The notes: generated by a model not told the origin, from the sequence alone. A stretch of 64,000 nucleotides of DNA from Acinetobacter sp. C26M (GCF_023702675.1 NZ_CP098478.1:372001-436000), one strand, 5' to 3'; counted from the first letter of the stretch, positions 7,886 through 17,353 are shown. Translations and numbers: made by a program.

Positions 7886-9955
7886 TTAACTCTGCAATAC
7901 ACTTACATCTGCAATCGCTGTGAATAAATCACGCAACTGAGCCAATAAACGTAAGCGGTTAGCTTTTAATTCCGCATCATCAGCCATCACCATTACACCT
8001 TCAAAGAAGGCATCGATTGGTGCACGAAGCGCAGCAAGCTTAGACAACGCTTCTGTGTAGTTACGCGCAGCAAGTAAAGGTTGAACCACAGGAGAAAGGG
8101 CAGACAATTCTGCATAAAGCGCTTTTTCAGCAGCTTCAACCAGATTCGCTTCAACCACAGCACCTTCTGGTGTCGCTTCTTTGGCAAGAATATTGGCAAC
8201 ACGTTTATTTGCCGCAGCCAATGCAGCCGCTTCTGGTAAGGTACGGAAATGATTGACCGCAGTCACACGCTTGTCAAAATCAAGTGGAGATTTTGGTGCA
8301 AGTGCTTGTACCGCTTGAATCACATCAACCGCAACGCCTTGGTCTTCATACTTGGCACGGTAACGACCTTCAAGGAATGCCACTGCATCCGCACGGGTTT
8401 TATCGTGATCTTTAATGATGTCGCCATAACCTTGCAAGGCAAAGTTCACCAATTCTTCGATGGTCACATCAAGTTCATTTTCGATGATTAAACGCAAGAT
8501 ACCGATTGCAGAACGACGTAATGCAAATGGATCTTTAGAACCTGTTGGTGCTTGACCAATACCGAAGATACCGACCAATGTGTCTAAACGATCCGCAAGG
8601 GCAATGGTTGTACCTGTATTGGTTTGCGGTAATACATCACCAGCAAACTTAGGTAAATACTGTTCACCTAAAGCTTCTGCAACTTCGTTATTCTCACCTT
8701 CAAGGCGTGCATAGTAAGTACCTGCAATCCCTTGAAGTTCTGGGAATTCACCCACAAGTTCAGAGGTTAAGTCACATTTCGCAAGTAACGCAGCTTTCTC
8801 GGCATCAGCAACATTTGCACCCGTCATTGGAGACAATGCCACCGCTAATTGAGCAATACGTTCTGATTTATCCCAAAGTGTACCCAATTGTGCTTGGAAT
8901 ACCATATTGGCTAATTTTTCTTTACGAGACGCAAGTGGTTGCTTTTGGTCTTGTAAGAAGAAGAATTCCGCATCAGACAAACGAGGGCGTACAACTTTCT
9001 CATTCCCTTCAATAATTTGAATCGGATCTTTCGACTCAATATTTGAAATGGTAATGAAGTAAGGCTGTAATTTACCTTCGGCATTGATTAAGCAGAAATA
9101 CTTCTGGTTATCCTGCATGGTGGTAATCAAAGCTTCTTGAGGAACAGCCAAATAACGCTCTTCAAAAGTTGCACGTAAAGCAACAGGCCATTCAACCAGA
9201 CTTGTTACTTCATCAAGCAAATCTGCGGGCACAATTGCAGTCGCATTGACTTCATCTGCCAATGTTTTGACTTGTGCTTGAATGGTCGCTTGACGCTTTT
9301 CGAAGTTCGCAACTACATATGCTTGTTCTAAAGTTGCCAAATAGTCATTTGCATGCGCCAAAGTCACGGCTTCAGGTGCATGGAAACGATGACCATAAGT
9401 CACATTACCTGCTTTATGATCTTGAATGGTTGCTTCAACCACTTGATCATCTTTCAGCAATACCACCCATTTTACTGGACGCACGAATTCAGTACGGCTT
9501 GCCGCTGAACGCATACGTTTTGCGATTGGCAAGTTATCCAATGCAGTTTGTAAAATTTGTGGTAGTAAAACGTCAAGACTTTGACCTTTGACATCTTTCA
9601 AGAAGCATACTTTTTCAACTTTACCTGCTTGGAACGTCGAAAGCTGATCAACCGTAATGCCTTGACCGCGCATAAAGCCATCTAGTGCTTTGGTCGGTTT
9701 GCCTTCAGCATCATAAGCAGCTTGTACCGCAGGGCCATCAAAACGTTTTTGTGTGTCCGCTTGAGCAGCATCGATATCAACAATTTTCAATGCTAAACGA
9801 CGTGGTGCAGCATACGCTTCGATAGCAGAGAAGTTTAGGCCTGCATCTTTTAGGCCTTTTTCGGTTTCTGCTTTAAGCGCATCACGCAAAGTTTTTAAGC
9901 TTTTTGGTGGAAGTTCTTCACAGCCAAGTTCGAATAAAACTGTATGTTGAGTCAT
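7886..9955 (-). CDS. glyS: Glycine--tRNA ligase beta subunit
   Basis: The beta chain of the bacterial alpha2-beta2 glycyl-tRNA synthetase, which binds and positions tRNA-Gly while GlyQ carries the adenylation site. The N-terminal phrase [17 protein letters not shown] is the family signature; the middle holds the HD-like and B3/B4-type region, and the last ~100 residues ([47 protein letters not shown]) are the DALR-like anticodon-binding domain. At 689 residues it has the usual length. Its ATG shares one base with the glyQ stop codon (TAATG), a sign of translational coupling, so both subunits come from one mRNA ending at the stem-loop behind glyS. Confidence 0.98.
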   Translation of the reverse strand: MTQHTVLFELGCEELPPKSLKTLRDALKAETEKGLKDAGLNFSAIEAYAAPRRLALKIVDIDAAQADTQKRFDGPAVQAAYDAEGKPTKALDGFMRGQGITVDQLSTFQAGKVEKVCFLKDVKGQSLDVLLPQILQTALDNLPIAKRMRSAASRTEFVRPVKWVVLLKDDQVVEATIQDHKAGNVTYGHRFHAPEAVTLAHANDYLATLEQAYVVANFEKRQATIQAQVKTLADEVNATAIVPADLLDEVTSLVEWPVALRATFEERYLAVPQEALITTMQDNQKYFCLINAEGKLQPYFITISNIESKDPIQIIEGNEKVVRPRLSDAEFFFLQDQKQPLASRKEKLANMVFQAQLGTLWDKSERIAQLAVALSPMTGANVADAEKAALLAKCDLTSELVGEFPELQGIAGTYYARLEGENNEVAEALGEQYLPKFAGDVLPQTNTGTTIALADRLDTLVGIFGIGQAPTGSKDPFALRRSAIGILRLIIENELDVTIEELVNFALQGYGDIIKDHDKTRADAVAFLEGRYRAKYEDQGVAVDVIQAVQALAPKSPLDFDKRVTAVNHFRTLPEAAALAAANKRVANILAKEATPEGAVVEANLVEAAEKALYAELSALSPVVQPLLAARNYTEALSKLAALRAPIDAFFEGVMVMADDAELKANRLRLLAQLRDLFTAIADVSVLQS

Positions 9956-10944
9956 TATTTATTCTCCTTCGCTTTTTCAGCTTGGGCTGCTTCTGCTTCA
10001 ACTTGTGCTTTAAGTTGGGCCAATACTTCATCACGCAAATGTGGTTCTGCCATAGGGAAACCAAGTTTCGCGCGTGCAGCCACATAACTTTGAGCAATTG
10101 AACGCGCCAAAGTACGGACACGTAAAATATAACGTTGGCGTTCAGTCACAGAAATCGCACCACGCGCATCTAACAAGTTAAAGCAATGAGATGCTTTGAT
10201 CACTTGCTCGTAAGCAGGAAGTGGTAATTCAGCTTCGATTAAACGAGATGCTTCAGCTTCATAGAAGTCAAACAGTTCAAACATTTTATCGACTGGCGCG
10301 TATTCGAAGTTATAGGTTGATTGCTCAACTTCATTTTGATGGAATACATCACCATAGGTTACGGTACCGAATTGACCTTTGGTCCAAACCAGATCGTAAA
10401 CTGAGTCTACACCTTGCAGGTACATCGCAAGACGTTCTAAGCCGTAAGTGATTTCACCTGTCACTGGGTAACATTCAATACCACCAACTTGCTGGAAGTA
10501 AGTGAACTGAGTCACTTCCATACCATTTAACCAAACTTCCCAACCTAAGCCCCATGCGCCAAGCGTTGGAGATTCCCAGTTGTCTTCTACGAAACGAATG
10601 TCGTGAGTTAGGGTATCAATCCCGATGGCTTTTAATGAATCGAGATAAAGCTGTTGGATATTGTCTGGATTTGGCTTAAGTACCACTTGGAACTGATAGT
10701 AGTGTTGTAAACGGTTCGGGTTCTCGCCATAACGACCGTCTTTCGGACGACGTGATGGTTGAACATAAGCCGCGTTCCAAGTTTCTGGCCCCAATGCACG
10801 TAAGAAGGTTGCAGTGTGGAATGTACCTGCGCCCATTTCCATATCATATGGTTGTAATACGACGCAGCCTTGCTCCGCCCAATAGTTTTGTAGGGCAAGA
10901 ATTAAGCCCTGAAATGTATCAATATGCGATATAGCACGACTCAT
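9955..10944 (-). CDS. glyQ: Glycine--tRNA ligase alpha subunit
   Basis: The catalytic alpha subunit of tetrameric glycyl-tRNA synthetase, forming glycyl-AMP and Gly-tRNA in the cytoplasm. The signature [18 protein letters not shown].. followed by [23 protein letters not shown] is diagnostic for the class II core of GlyQ. I chose ATG 10944 ([11 protein letters not shown]), the usual start in the family, giving 329 residues; an in-frame start at 10968 would add eight residues with no support. The C-terminal ~20 residues are a Lys/Glu/Ala-rich tail ([14 protein letters not shown]). A sigma70-type promoter precedes it and glyS follows with a one-base overlap. Confidence 0.98.
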   Translation of the reverse strand: MSRAISHIDTFQGLILALQNYWAEQGCVVLQPYDMEMGAGTFHTATFLRALGPETWNAAYVQPSRRPKDGRYGENPNRLQHYYQFQVVLKPNPDNIQQLYLDSLKAIGIDTLTHDIRFVEDNWESPTLGAWGLGWEVWLNGMEVTQFTYFQQVGGIECYPVTGEITYGLERLAMYLQGVDSVYDLVWTKGQFGTVTYGDVFHQNEVEQSTYNFEYAPVDKMFELFDFYEAEASRLIEAELPLPAYEQVIKASHCFNLLDARGAISVTERQRYILRVRTLARSIAQSYVAARAKLGFPMAEPHLRDEVLAQLKAQVEAEAAQAEKAKENK

Positions 10945-10980
10945 GGTGCATCCACTGGAATCAAACAAAAATTGTGGTTA

Positions 10981-11009
10981 AGTATAAGGATTTTGTAGAG
11001 GAGTGGCAA
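10981..11009 (-). promoter_or_regulatory. Predicted sigma70 promoter of glyQS
   Basis: On the minus strand, TTGCCA (11009-11004) and TATACT (10986-10981) are separated by exactly 17 bases, about 37 bases before the glyQ ATG. Confidence 0.6.
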
Positions 11010-11012
11010 AGG

Positions 11013-11513
11013 CTAGTTGGGGAATTTCAGCTTTGAACATGTTTTAGATTTATTTAATGTTCTGAGTAATAGAATCCAATTCGTCACGGCAAATGTAAGA
11101 GAGAAAAAGCAGAGAATAACAAAGAATCTGAATGGGACAATATTGATTTGGGCTGTATTTAAAATGATGATCAAGCTCGGGACAATCATCGTAAACAAGA
11201 GGGCATATGCAATGATCGAAAAGAAATGCAGTGCTTGGTATCTTTGCAATAATACTTGAAAGAAATAGGTAGGAAGAAAAACGAAAATGAAATAGATCAA
11301 TGCAATGTACAGGACAACCAAGAACATCTCATAGAATACTTTGAATATTTCTATGGAAAAGTGATCATTAGGCGCAAAAAAAATGACCAATATAAAATAG
11401 ATAGGAATACCAGCATACAAAGGTGTTTGCATCAAACAGCGTCGAATTTGTACTTTATTAACAATAAGTTTTTGAGTGAATGGTTGAGCAAGTTTTTGAA
11501 GTATGAGTTTCAT
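11013..11513 (-). CDS. Hypothetical four-span membrane protein, 166 aa
   Basis: Four hydrophobic segments are visible: about residues 33-48 (PLYAGIPIYFILVIFFA), 60-84, 94-120 and 127-150. The N-terminus (KLAQPFTQKLIVNKVQIRR) and C-terminus (LRTLNKSKTCSKLKFPN) are basic, suggesting both lie in the cytoplasm. The composition is very rich in Phe, Ile and Leu. No family is recognised. The last codons lie very close to the glyQS promoter, so its transcription reads towards glyQ. The codon use is more AT-rich than that of glyQS, which is common for small membrane proteins here. Confidence 0.6.
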   Translation of the reverse strand: MKLILQKLAQPFTQKLIVNKVQIRRCLMQTPLYAGIPIYFILVIFFAPNDHFSIEIFKVFYEMFLVVLYIALIYFIFVFLPTYFFQVLLQRYQALHFFSIIAYALLFTMIVPSLIIILNTAQINIVPFRFFVILCFFSLTFAVTNWILLLRTLNKSKTCSKLKFPN

Positions 11514-11627
11514 GCTGGTTTAAATCTATATTTATTTCAATTGCTTATATTTAGGTTGTTGAGTCGGCTAACCTATTGTATTGAATTATCTTATTTTTTG
11601 ATAATAACACATCTTCGATCCACAACT

Positions 11628-11648
11628 ATACGTCACTTCGTGACGTAT
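11628..11648. repeat. Perfect inverted repeat upstream of radical-SAM gene
   Basis: ATACGTCAC and GTGACGTAT are nine-base arms separated by TTC, about 80 bases before the ATG of the radical-SAM gene. No T tract follows and no gene ends next to it on the plus strand, so it looks more like an operator than a terminator. Confidence 0.5.
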
Positions 11649-11728
11649 TGCATCTTGCATGCTCTTAATTTCACAACTTTGAAATGCTAATTTTAAAACG
11701 ATATTCTCTGTTCTTCAGGTCGTTTGAA

Positions 11729-12991
11729 ATGTCTGATCGCATTCGTGAAAAGCTGCAAATTTTAGCGGACGCTGCCAAATATGATGTGTCCTGTTCTTCC
11801 AGTGGTAGTGACCGTAAAAATAAAGACAAAGGTCTTGGTGATGCCAGTCGGGCAGGGATTTGTCATAGCTACACTGAAGATGGACGCTGTGTTTCTTTGC
11901 TGAAAATCCTGTTCAGCAATGTTTGTATTTTTGATTGCGCCTATTGCGTGTCGCGCCGTTCCAATGATGTGAAACGGGCTGCATTTACTGTACAGGAAGT
12001 GGTTGACCTGACCATTAATTTCTATCGACGTAATTATATTGAAGGGCTGTTTCTGAGCTCAGGTATTTTCAAGTCAGCCGACCACACTATGGAGCGCATG
12101 TTGCAAGTGGTGAAAAAACTTCGCTTGGAAGAGAATTTTAACGGTTATATTCATCTTAAAACTATTCCCGGAGCTTCACCTGAATTGATTCATGAGGCGG
12201 GTCTGTATGCTGATCGGATGAGTATCAATCTGGAAATGCCTACAGAAGTTGGACTTAAAGCCTTTGCACCTGAAAAGTCGCATCAAGAGGTACAAAAAGA
12301 TTTGGGGCTGGTTCGGGATCGCTTGATTCAGCTTAAAGATGAACGTCAAATTATCAAACATGTGCCGAAATATGTCCCTGCAGGGCAGACCACACAGATG
12401 GTGGTGGGAGCGCATCAAGAAACGGATCAAGATGTGCTGTTTATGGCTGATCGTCACTATAAAGAATTTAAATTAAAGCGGGTCTATTTCTCAGGCTATA
12501 TCCCGATTAATACTGAAAATAATTATCTACCTGCAGTCGGTTCTGCACCACCTTTGCTACGAGAAAATCGACTTTATCAGAGTGATTGGTTGATGCGTTT
12601 TTATGGCTTTCAGGTCAATGAAATCGTCAATGAACGTTTCCCACATTTGGATTTGGATGTCGACCCGAAACTCAGTTGGGCATTGCGCCATCCAGAGCAT
12701 TTTCCTGTGGATTTAAATCGAGCTGACTACCTTATGATTTTACGCGTGCCTGGCATTGGGGTGAAATCAGCCAAGAAAATTGTACAAGCACGTCGTTTTG
12801 GCAAAATTCATGTCGATTTATTAAAGCAGTTAGGTGTGGCTTATTCTCGTGCGCAGTATTTTATTCGTTGTGAAGACAGTCCCCGCTTTCAGAAAGAACT
12901 TTCCTCTAATTTTATTCGTCAACAGATTTTAACCCAAGGCTCGTCCAAATATATCAAGCCGCTTTCACCTCAGTTGAGTTTAGGGTTTTAA
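11729..12991 (+). CDS. Putative DNA modification/repair radical SAM protein (TIGR03916-type), 420 aa
   Basis: Cys66, Cys70 and Cys73 (VCIFDCAYC) form the CxxxCxxC motif that binds the radical-SAM [4Fe-4S] cluster. The opening EKLQILADAAKYDVSCSSSG and the C-terminal helix-hairpin-helix phrase LRVPGIGVKSAKKIVQARR, which binds DNA non-specifically in repair proteins, are typical of the family named putative DNA modification/repair radical SAM protein. I place the start at ATG 11729 (MSDRIREKLQ); the longer frame from 11684 adds an unsupported hydrophobic lead. The stop is three bases before the next gene, the DUF4130 protein, so the two are one operon. The reaction is unknown for the family; a link with uracil-DNA glycosylase-like proteins has been noted in its name. 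Confidence 0.88.
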   Translation: MSDRIREKLQILADAAKYDVSCSSSGSDRKNKDKGLGDASRAGICHSYTEDGRCVSLLKILFSNVCIFDCAYCVSRRSNDVKRAAFTVQEVVDLTINFYRRNYIEGLFLSSGIFKSADHTMERMLQVVKKLRLEENFNGYIHLKTIPGASPELIHEAGLYADRMSINLEMPTEVGLKAFAPEKSHQEVQKDLGLVRDRLIQLKDERQIIKHVPKYVPAGQTTQMVVGAHQETDQDVLFMADRHYKEFKLKRVYFSGYIPINTENNYLPAVGSAPPLLRENRLYQSDWLMRFYGFQVNEIVNERFPHLDLDVDPKLSWALRHPEHFPVDLNRADYLMILRVPGIGVKSAKKIVQARRFGKIHVDLLKQLGVAYSRAQYFIRCEDSPRFQKELSSNFIRQQILTQGSSKYIKPLSPQLSLGF

Positions 12992-12993
12992 CA

Positions 12994-13785
12994 ATGTCAA
13001 ATGAGCAACTGAGCTATTATTTTGATGGTTCAATGGCAGGTCTGCTGAGCTGTGTATTTCGTGCCTTTCAGTTTAAAGAGTTTCAGGTTCAGCTTAGTTT
13101 ATTGGATGGGGCACAACATGGCTTGTTTTCTGAAGTCATTGAGGTTTCGAGTCATGAGCAGCATGCCCAACGGGTTTGGTCTGCTTTACAACAAAAACTG
13201 TCTAAAGCAGCTTTGAAGCAGATTTATTTTGCGTCTTTATCTGAGTCACTTGATGCCTACCAGCATTTATTTAACTACTGTATTTATGTATTTCAGCAGC
13301 CGCATTCTATAGAAAAAGATTATTTACATTCGAGTGTGTTGGCAATTTCTCAATGGACTAAAAAGGTAGGGCGTGAAAAGCATCGGATGGAAGCTTTTGT
13401 ACGATTTAAGAAAACCACAGATGGGCTGTTTTTGAGTTTAGTTCGTCCCGATTTTAATGTACTGCCTTTGATTCAGCCGCATTTTAGACGTCGTTATCAG
13501 GATCAACGTTGGTTGATTTATGATGAGCAACGCAAATATGGACTCTATTATGATCTGCTCGATGTCCATGAAGTTTATATGGATGCAAATGAGATTGATC
13601 GCAATCTCCAAAATGGCTGTAGCCAAACCTTCCAGTTGCAGCTTGATGAGCAGGAAGTTTTATACGATCAGCTTTGGAAAGATTATTTTAATAGTATCAA
13701 TATTAAAGCACGTCAAAATATCAAATTACATGTGCAATATCTGCCGAAACGTTATTGGCGTTATCTCAATGAAAAATGTGTTTAG
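12994..13785 (+). CDS. DUF4130 domain protein, probable DNA metabolism (TIGR03915-type), 263 aa
   Basis: The C-terminal half carries the DUF4130 signature: VGREKHRMEAFVRFKKTTDGLFLSL, then PHFRRRYQDQRWLIYDEQRKYGLYYD. The N-terminal half starts YYFDGSMAGLLSCVFRAF, also typical of this family, which is found beside TIGR03916 radical-SAM proteins and, in other bacteria, fused to UdgX-type uracil-DNA-binding domains. No uracil-DNA glycosylase motif is present here, so this is the stand-alone form. The start codon follows two bases after the stop of the radical-SAM gene, so the products probably work together on damaged or modified DNA. The biochemical role is not established. Confidence 0.85.
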   Translation: MSNEQLSYYFDGSMAGLLSCVFRAFQFKEFQVQLSLLDGAQHGLFSEVIEVSSHEQHAQRVWSALQQKLSKAALKQIYFASLSESLDAYQHLFNYCIYVFQQPHSIEKDYLHSSVLAISQWTKKVGREKHRMEAFVRFKKTTDGLFLSLVRPDFNVLPLIQPHFRRRYQDQRWLIYDEQRKYGLYYDLLDVHEVYMDANEIDRNLQNGCSQTFQLQLDEQEVLYDQLWKDYFNSINIKARQNIKLHVQYLPKRYWRYLNEKCV

Positions 13786-13852
13786 CAAGCTTTCTGATTA
13801 TCTTTAAAACACCTCCCACTCAAACAAAGCTTAAAAAAAGATGAATAACTTG

Positions 13853-13880
13853 TTATTGTTATGTTATAACGTATCAATAA
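13853..13880. promoter_or_regulatory. Zur-box-like operator
   Basis: GTTAT-GTT-ATAAC at 13858-13870 matches the GTTATAnTATAAC core of gammaproteobacterial Zur sites as half-sites with a three-base spacer. A wider inverted repeat around GTTATAAC runs from 13853 to 13880 with only two mismatched pairs. It lies about 35-60 bases before the GTG of the AztD-like gene. Confidence 0.55.
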
Positions 13881-13913
13881 ATCAAAATTATTCATCCAAT
13901 AAGGAAAATCAGA

Positions 13914-15179
13914 GTGAAGCGCATAAAACATCATTATCTGCTTGGCGCATTATTGAGTAGTCTGCTGCTGTCAGCATGTGGAGGGGATTCATCAGATTCA
14001 ACTTCCGCTGTTACACCAAAACCAGAGCAACCAGCACAAAGTGATCAAGGTCGCTTGGTAATTGCTAATTCAGATACGGTACGACCCTTACTGAGTATTT
14101 ATGATCTAAAAGAGCAAAAGCTTATTAATACAACAGCACTGAGTTCGGCTCCGTCTGCGATGTATAGTAGTCCTCAATCCCGTTATGCCGTGATGTTGAG
14201 TCGAAATGAAGGGGTGGTACAGTTTGCAGATAGTGGAATATTTAATAAAAATGGTGTCTTACAACGTAATGCCCCCAATCTATTGGCATTTCAGCTTAAA
14301 GGCGCAACGCCAGCACATTATCGTGGCTTTAATGGTTTAGCAGCTCTGTTCTACGACGGTAGTGATACTGAAGTTTCTAAATTTGATGTGTTTAATGATG
14401 CCGCAATTGAAAAGCAGGCCATTTCAACGCAAAAGTTGCCCAAAAAACATCATGGTGTCGCAGAACCACGTGGCGGCTATGTATTGAGTACTTATCTGCC
14501 TAAAGATGCAGAGACGCTAAGTCTCATTAAAAGTTATGAATTACATGGCGATCATTTCCACGAAGAACAAACCCTTAAAAATGCATGTAACCGCTTGCAT
14601 GGGGCGGCATCGGTTCAGCAATATGCGGCTTTTGGATGCGAAGATGGTGTGTTGGTGGTAGAGCAGAAAGGTAACCAATTTACAGACAAGAAGGTACTTA
14701 TTGACCAACGGATTACCACGATTGCAGGACATGAAAAGTTAGAGAAATTTGCAGCCTTTGCAACAGGAACGCATGCCTTATTCATTGTCGATCCTAAGAA
14801 TCTTAATGCCACAAGCTTAGACTGGTCTTTAGGTGCGAAAGAAGCTGATACAACGACGCCAGTTAAGCGTTTACAACAGGTAGTCGACAGCTCAGGTCGT
14901 CATTTAGCGATTCTGGATAGCGCTGGTGTGGTACATGTGATTGATAGTCAAAACTGGAAACGTCTTGGGCAAATCAAAGCGATTGCTAACGTCAATGCGA
15001 CAGAACTTGCAAAAAGCCGTCTAGCGGTTAATGCAGCAGCAGATACCGTTTTTATTAATGATACACAAGCAAAAACCATTGTAGAGCTGGATTTAAGCAA
15101 TCTAAAAATCAAGCAGACCATTCAGCTCAATGATGTACCAATGACCTTTACTTGGCTGGGTGTCGCAAAAGTTTCTTAA
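13914..15179 (+). CDS. AztD-like zinc-binding lipoprotein (putative metallochaperone), 421 aa
   Basis: The signal peptide ends in a lipobox LSAC (Cys22) followed by GGDSSDS, so the protein is probably lipidated. The body is repetitive beta-rich sequence (RLVIANSDTVRPLLSIYDL, GVVHVIDSQNWKRLGQI) compatible with a beta-propeller. His-rich spots HHGVAEPRGG (179-188) and HGDHFHEEQ (211-219), and the phrase LHGAAS..FGCEDGV (229-245), resemble what I recall of AztD, a periplasmic zinc metallochaperone that hands zinc to an ABC-transporter binding protein. A Zur-box-like site in front fits induction by zinc starvation. The GTG start has AAGGAAA about seven bases upstream. No transporter genes lie next to it. 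Family assignment is from memory and should be regarded as likely, not certain. Confidence 0.65.
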   Translation: MKRIKHHYLLGALLSSLLLSACGGDSSDSTSAVTPKPEQPAQSDQGRLVIANSDTVRPLLSIYDLKEQKLINTTALSSAPSAMYSSPQSRYAVMLSRNEGVVQFADSGIFNKNGVLQRNAPNLLAFQLKGATPAHYRGFNGLAALFYDGSDTEVSKFDVFNDAAIEKQAISTQKLPKKHHGVAEPRGGYVLSTYLPKDAETLSLIKSYELHGDHFHEEQTLKNACNRLHGAASVQQYAAFGCEDGVLVVEQKGNQFTDKKVLIDQRITTIAGHEKLEKFAAFATGTHALFIVDPKNLNATSLDWSLGAKEADTTTPVKRLQQVVDSSGRHLAILDSAGVVHVIDSQNWKRLGQIKAIANVNATELAKSRLAVNAAADTVFINDTQAKTIVELDLSNLKIKQTIQLNDVPMTFTWLGVAKVS

Positions 15180-15194
15180 AATTATCAACTCAAT

Positions 15195-15224
15195 AAGCAG
15201 TCCATATATTGGGCTGCTTTTGCT
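15195..15224 (+). terminator. Terminator behind the AztD-like gene
   Basis: AAGCAGTCCA and TGGGCTGCTT pair (one G-T) around TATAT and are followed by TTTGCTT. Confidence 0.65.
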
Positions 15225-15373
15225 TAATAAATATCTATAATGTTTTGATCCATTGTTGTATGGTTTTATAACAAGAAGAAGGCAAAAGTTTATCCACCAA
15301 AAAGTTTTAAAAATAGGTCGGTATATTTCTTGATGACGATGGCTAAAAGATGATTAGAACAAAGAGCAGAACC

Positions 15374-15790
15374 ATGACTAAATTAATGTTCACAGTTGTA
15401 TTGTTTGCAATGACGTGTTTGAGTGCTCATGCTTTTGCCAAAGCACAGGATAAAACCACAGACCCATATAGCCAATGTGTGGATGAAACCATTCAAGAAT
15501 TAAAGTTGGGTAACATCAATAATGCAGTTGTAGAAATCTGTAGTACCAGAACAAAAACACGCTATGCCAAGCAGATCGTACAATTACTGGATCAAATTAA
15601 AATTCAGAGCAAGCAATATAAGCAGCCAGAACGTTACAACGACATTATGAAATCGCAGCAGCTCTGGAAAAATTTTGTGGATCAAGAGTGCCGCAATGCA
15701 GGTGCTTATATCGGCTCACCGATGTATGAGTTCTGCCCGATGCAAAAATATGCAGAGCGATTGGAGCAGCTAAAAGAATATTTGAATTGA
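15374..15790 (+). CDS. LprI/DUF1311-like small exported protein, 138 aa
   Basis: A signal peptide (MTKLMFTVVLFAMTCLSAHAFA) precedes a mature domain of about 115 residues with Cys in SQCVDE, EICST, QECRNAG and EFCPM, and with the phrases QQLWKNFVDQEC and QKYAERLEQLKEYL, which are typical of the DUF1311/LprI lysozyme-inhibitor family. The Cys residues probably form disulfides in the periplasm. I prefer ATG 15374 because the signal peptide then starts with Met-Thr-Lys; the frame also allows ATG 15350 with eight more basic residues. A function as lysozyme inhibitor is known only for some members. Confidence 0.65.
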   Translation: MTKLMFTVVLFAMTCLSAHAFAKAQDKTTDPYSQCVDETIQELKLGNINNAVVEICSTRTKTRYAKQIVQLLDQIKIQSKQYKQPERYNDIMKSQQLWKNFVDQECRNAGAYIGSPMYEFCPMQKYAERLEQLKEYLN

Positions 15791-15910
15791 TAGGATTTTC
15801 TTTGAATAAAGGTAGTCATGATTTAAAACTGTAATTTAAATACACCTTAAGCTTGAGTAGGCGTATACTTCTGCATCGAGTAGAACCACGCGAATCCAGC
15901 AAGGTGCATT

Positions 15911-17011
15911 GTGAGCTTGACCCAATCAGACTGGCTAAATTTTCTAAAACCGAATTATAAAGTCCTGCCATTAAAAGAGAGGATGTTCTCTGGTCTCGGG
16001 GCTTTATGTGGTTTGGCGATTTCTTCCTTGATTAGTTGGTATGTCTTAGGTGGCATGAACGCGTGGTATATCGCACCGATGGGCGCATCTTCTGTGCTGC
16101 TATTTGCATTGCCAAACAGTCCGTTGGCGCAGCCTTGGAATGTCATTGTTGGAAATACCTTGGCAGGATTTATTGGTGTGGTCTGTACGCAATATCTGCC
16201 TGATCTGACCAGTGCTTTTAGCGTTGCTGTGGGATTGGCAATTTTTGTGATGATGACAACTGACTCCTTGCACCCACCGAGTGGAGCAGTCGCGATTACT
16301 GCTGTTTTAGGAGGTGATGCTGTACACCGTTTAGGTTTTCATTTCATCTTGTATCCAGTCCTACTTAATTCGATTTTATTGCTTGTGTTTGCCGTCTTTT
16401 TTAATCGTTTGATTGGCCGCCATTATCCGATCACTGCACATGTAAATGAGCGATCTAAAGATCCCACACCCACCCAGAAAGTATCGATTCAACCGAAAGA
16501 TATTGAATATGCTTTAGAGCATCACACAGAGCTATTGGATATTAGTCAGTACGATTTAGAAAAAATTATTTTAGAAGCACAATCGTATGCAAACCAGCGC
16601 TTGATTAACGCATTCGTGTGTCAGGATATTATGAGTCGTGATGTAATTAAACTGCATGAACATGATGACATTCATCAGGCTCTAGATAAGTTCAAAGCGG
16701 TGAATTTAATGAGTTTGCCTGTCGTCAATGCAGAAGATCATTTGATTGGGACATTGGCATTATATGAAGTGGTGGAGTGGTTCAAGGGTGCAACAGATCC
16801 ACGTAATTCATGGCAGCATTATGTTAGACAAATTATGAGTCATAAGGTTGTGACCGTGAGTCCGTTACAACCTATTCAGGATTTGGTGCCGTATTTTGTT
16901 GAGAAATCATTTAACTATATTCCAGTGGTTGAGGAACATCGTCTCATCGGCATTATCAGTCGTGCCGATATGATTGCAGCTTTGCAACAACAGCTTAATC
17001 GACAGCTCTGA
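15911..17011 (+). CDS. HPP family membrane protein with C-terminal CBS pair, 366 aa
   Basis: The N-terminal ~180 residues contain about four to five membrane helices and the family mark SLHPPSGAVAITAVLGG (His-Pro-Pro), preceded by MGASSVLLFALPNSPLAQPWNVIVGN; this is the HPP domain, linked in plants and cyanobacteria to nitrite transport. The last ~130 residues hold two CBS motifs (VCQDIMSRDVIKLHEHDDIHQALDKF..LMSLPVV, and IMSHKVVTVSPLQPIQDLVPYF..NYIPVVEEHRLIGIISRADM), which usually bind adenosyl nucleotides and regulate the attached protein. The GTG start has AAGG about seven bases before it. The transported substrate is unknown. It stands alone between divergent and convergent neighbours. Confidence 0.88.
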   Translation: MSLTQSDWLNFLKPNYKVLPLKERMFSGLGALCGLAISSLISWYVLGGMNAWYIAPMGASSVLLFALPNSPLAQPWNVIVGNTLAGFIGVVCTQYLPDLTSAFSVAVGLAIFVMMTTDSLHPPSGAVAITAVLGGDAVHRLGFHFILYPVLLNSILLLVFAVFFNRLIGRHYPITAHVNERSKDPTPTQKVSIQPKDIEYALEHHTELLDISQYDLEKIILEAQSYANQRLINAFVCQDIMSRDVIKLHEHDDIHQALDKFKAVNLMSLPVVNAEDHLIGTLALYEVVEWFKGATDPRNSWQHYVRQIMSHKVVTVSPLQPIQDLVPYFVEKSFNYIPVVEEHRLIGIISRADMIAALQQQLNRQL

Positions 17012-17020
17012 ATTTAGATA

Positions 17021-17062
17021 AAAAAAAGCTACGGTTGGATTAGGGGTAATTTCAACCGTAGC
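17021..17062 (-). terminator. Terminator of the PspC gene
   Basis: GCTACGGTTG (17028-17037) and CAACCGTAGC (17053-17062) form a ten-base stem; on the minus strand it is followed by seven T residues. Confidence 0.85.
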
Positions 17063-17083
17063 GACCAAAAAGGTAACTGAAAA

Positions 17084-17353
17084 TTAACGTTTTATGCCTT
17101 GGTCTTCATAGACTGTTTTTACTGGTTGTGAATAACCTTGCACATGGTCAACACGCGCTTGCTGCTGTTTTGGAATCACCAGCCATAAAATCAGATACAC
17201 CAAAATACCCGGGAAGGCAGCACTCATGATCGAGATCACGAAAAAGATTAGACGTAATAAATTTGCGTTCCAACCAAATCGTTCCGCAATACCGCCCATT
17301 ACACCAGCGATCATGCTTTGTTGGTTTGAGCGATATAAACCAGAGTTGGCCAT
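17084..17353 (-). CDS. PspC domain protein, 89 aa
   Basis: The phrase MIAGVMGGIAERFGWNANLLRLIFFVISIMSAAFPGILVYLILWLVIPK is the PspC domain, one cytoplasmic helix followed by a membrane segment (about residues 31-56). PspC proteins take part in the phage-shock type envelope-stress response. No pspA or pspB lies beside it, so it is the stand-alone form. AAGGAGA eight bases upstream supports the ATG. It is monocistronic with a strong terminator. Confidence 0.88.
   Translation of the reverse strand: MANSGLYRSNQQSMIAGVMGGIAERFGWNANLLRLIFFVISIMSAAFPGILVYLILWLVIPKQQQARVDHVQGYSQPVKTVYEDQGIKR

Noticed and set aside
11256..11690. Plus-strand open frame of 144 codons
   Set aside because: Overlaps the four-span membrane-protein gene on the other strand and runs through an AT-rich gap. 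No ribosome-binding site or domain. The hydrophobic pattern of the minus-strand frame is better.
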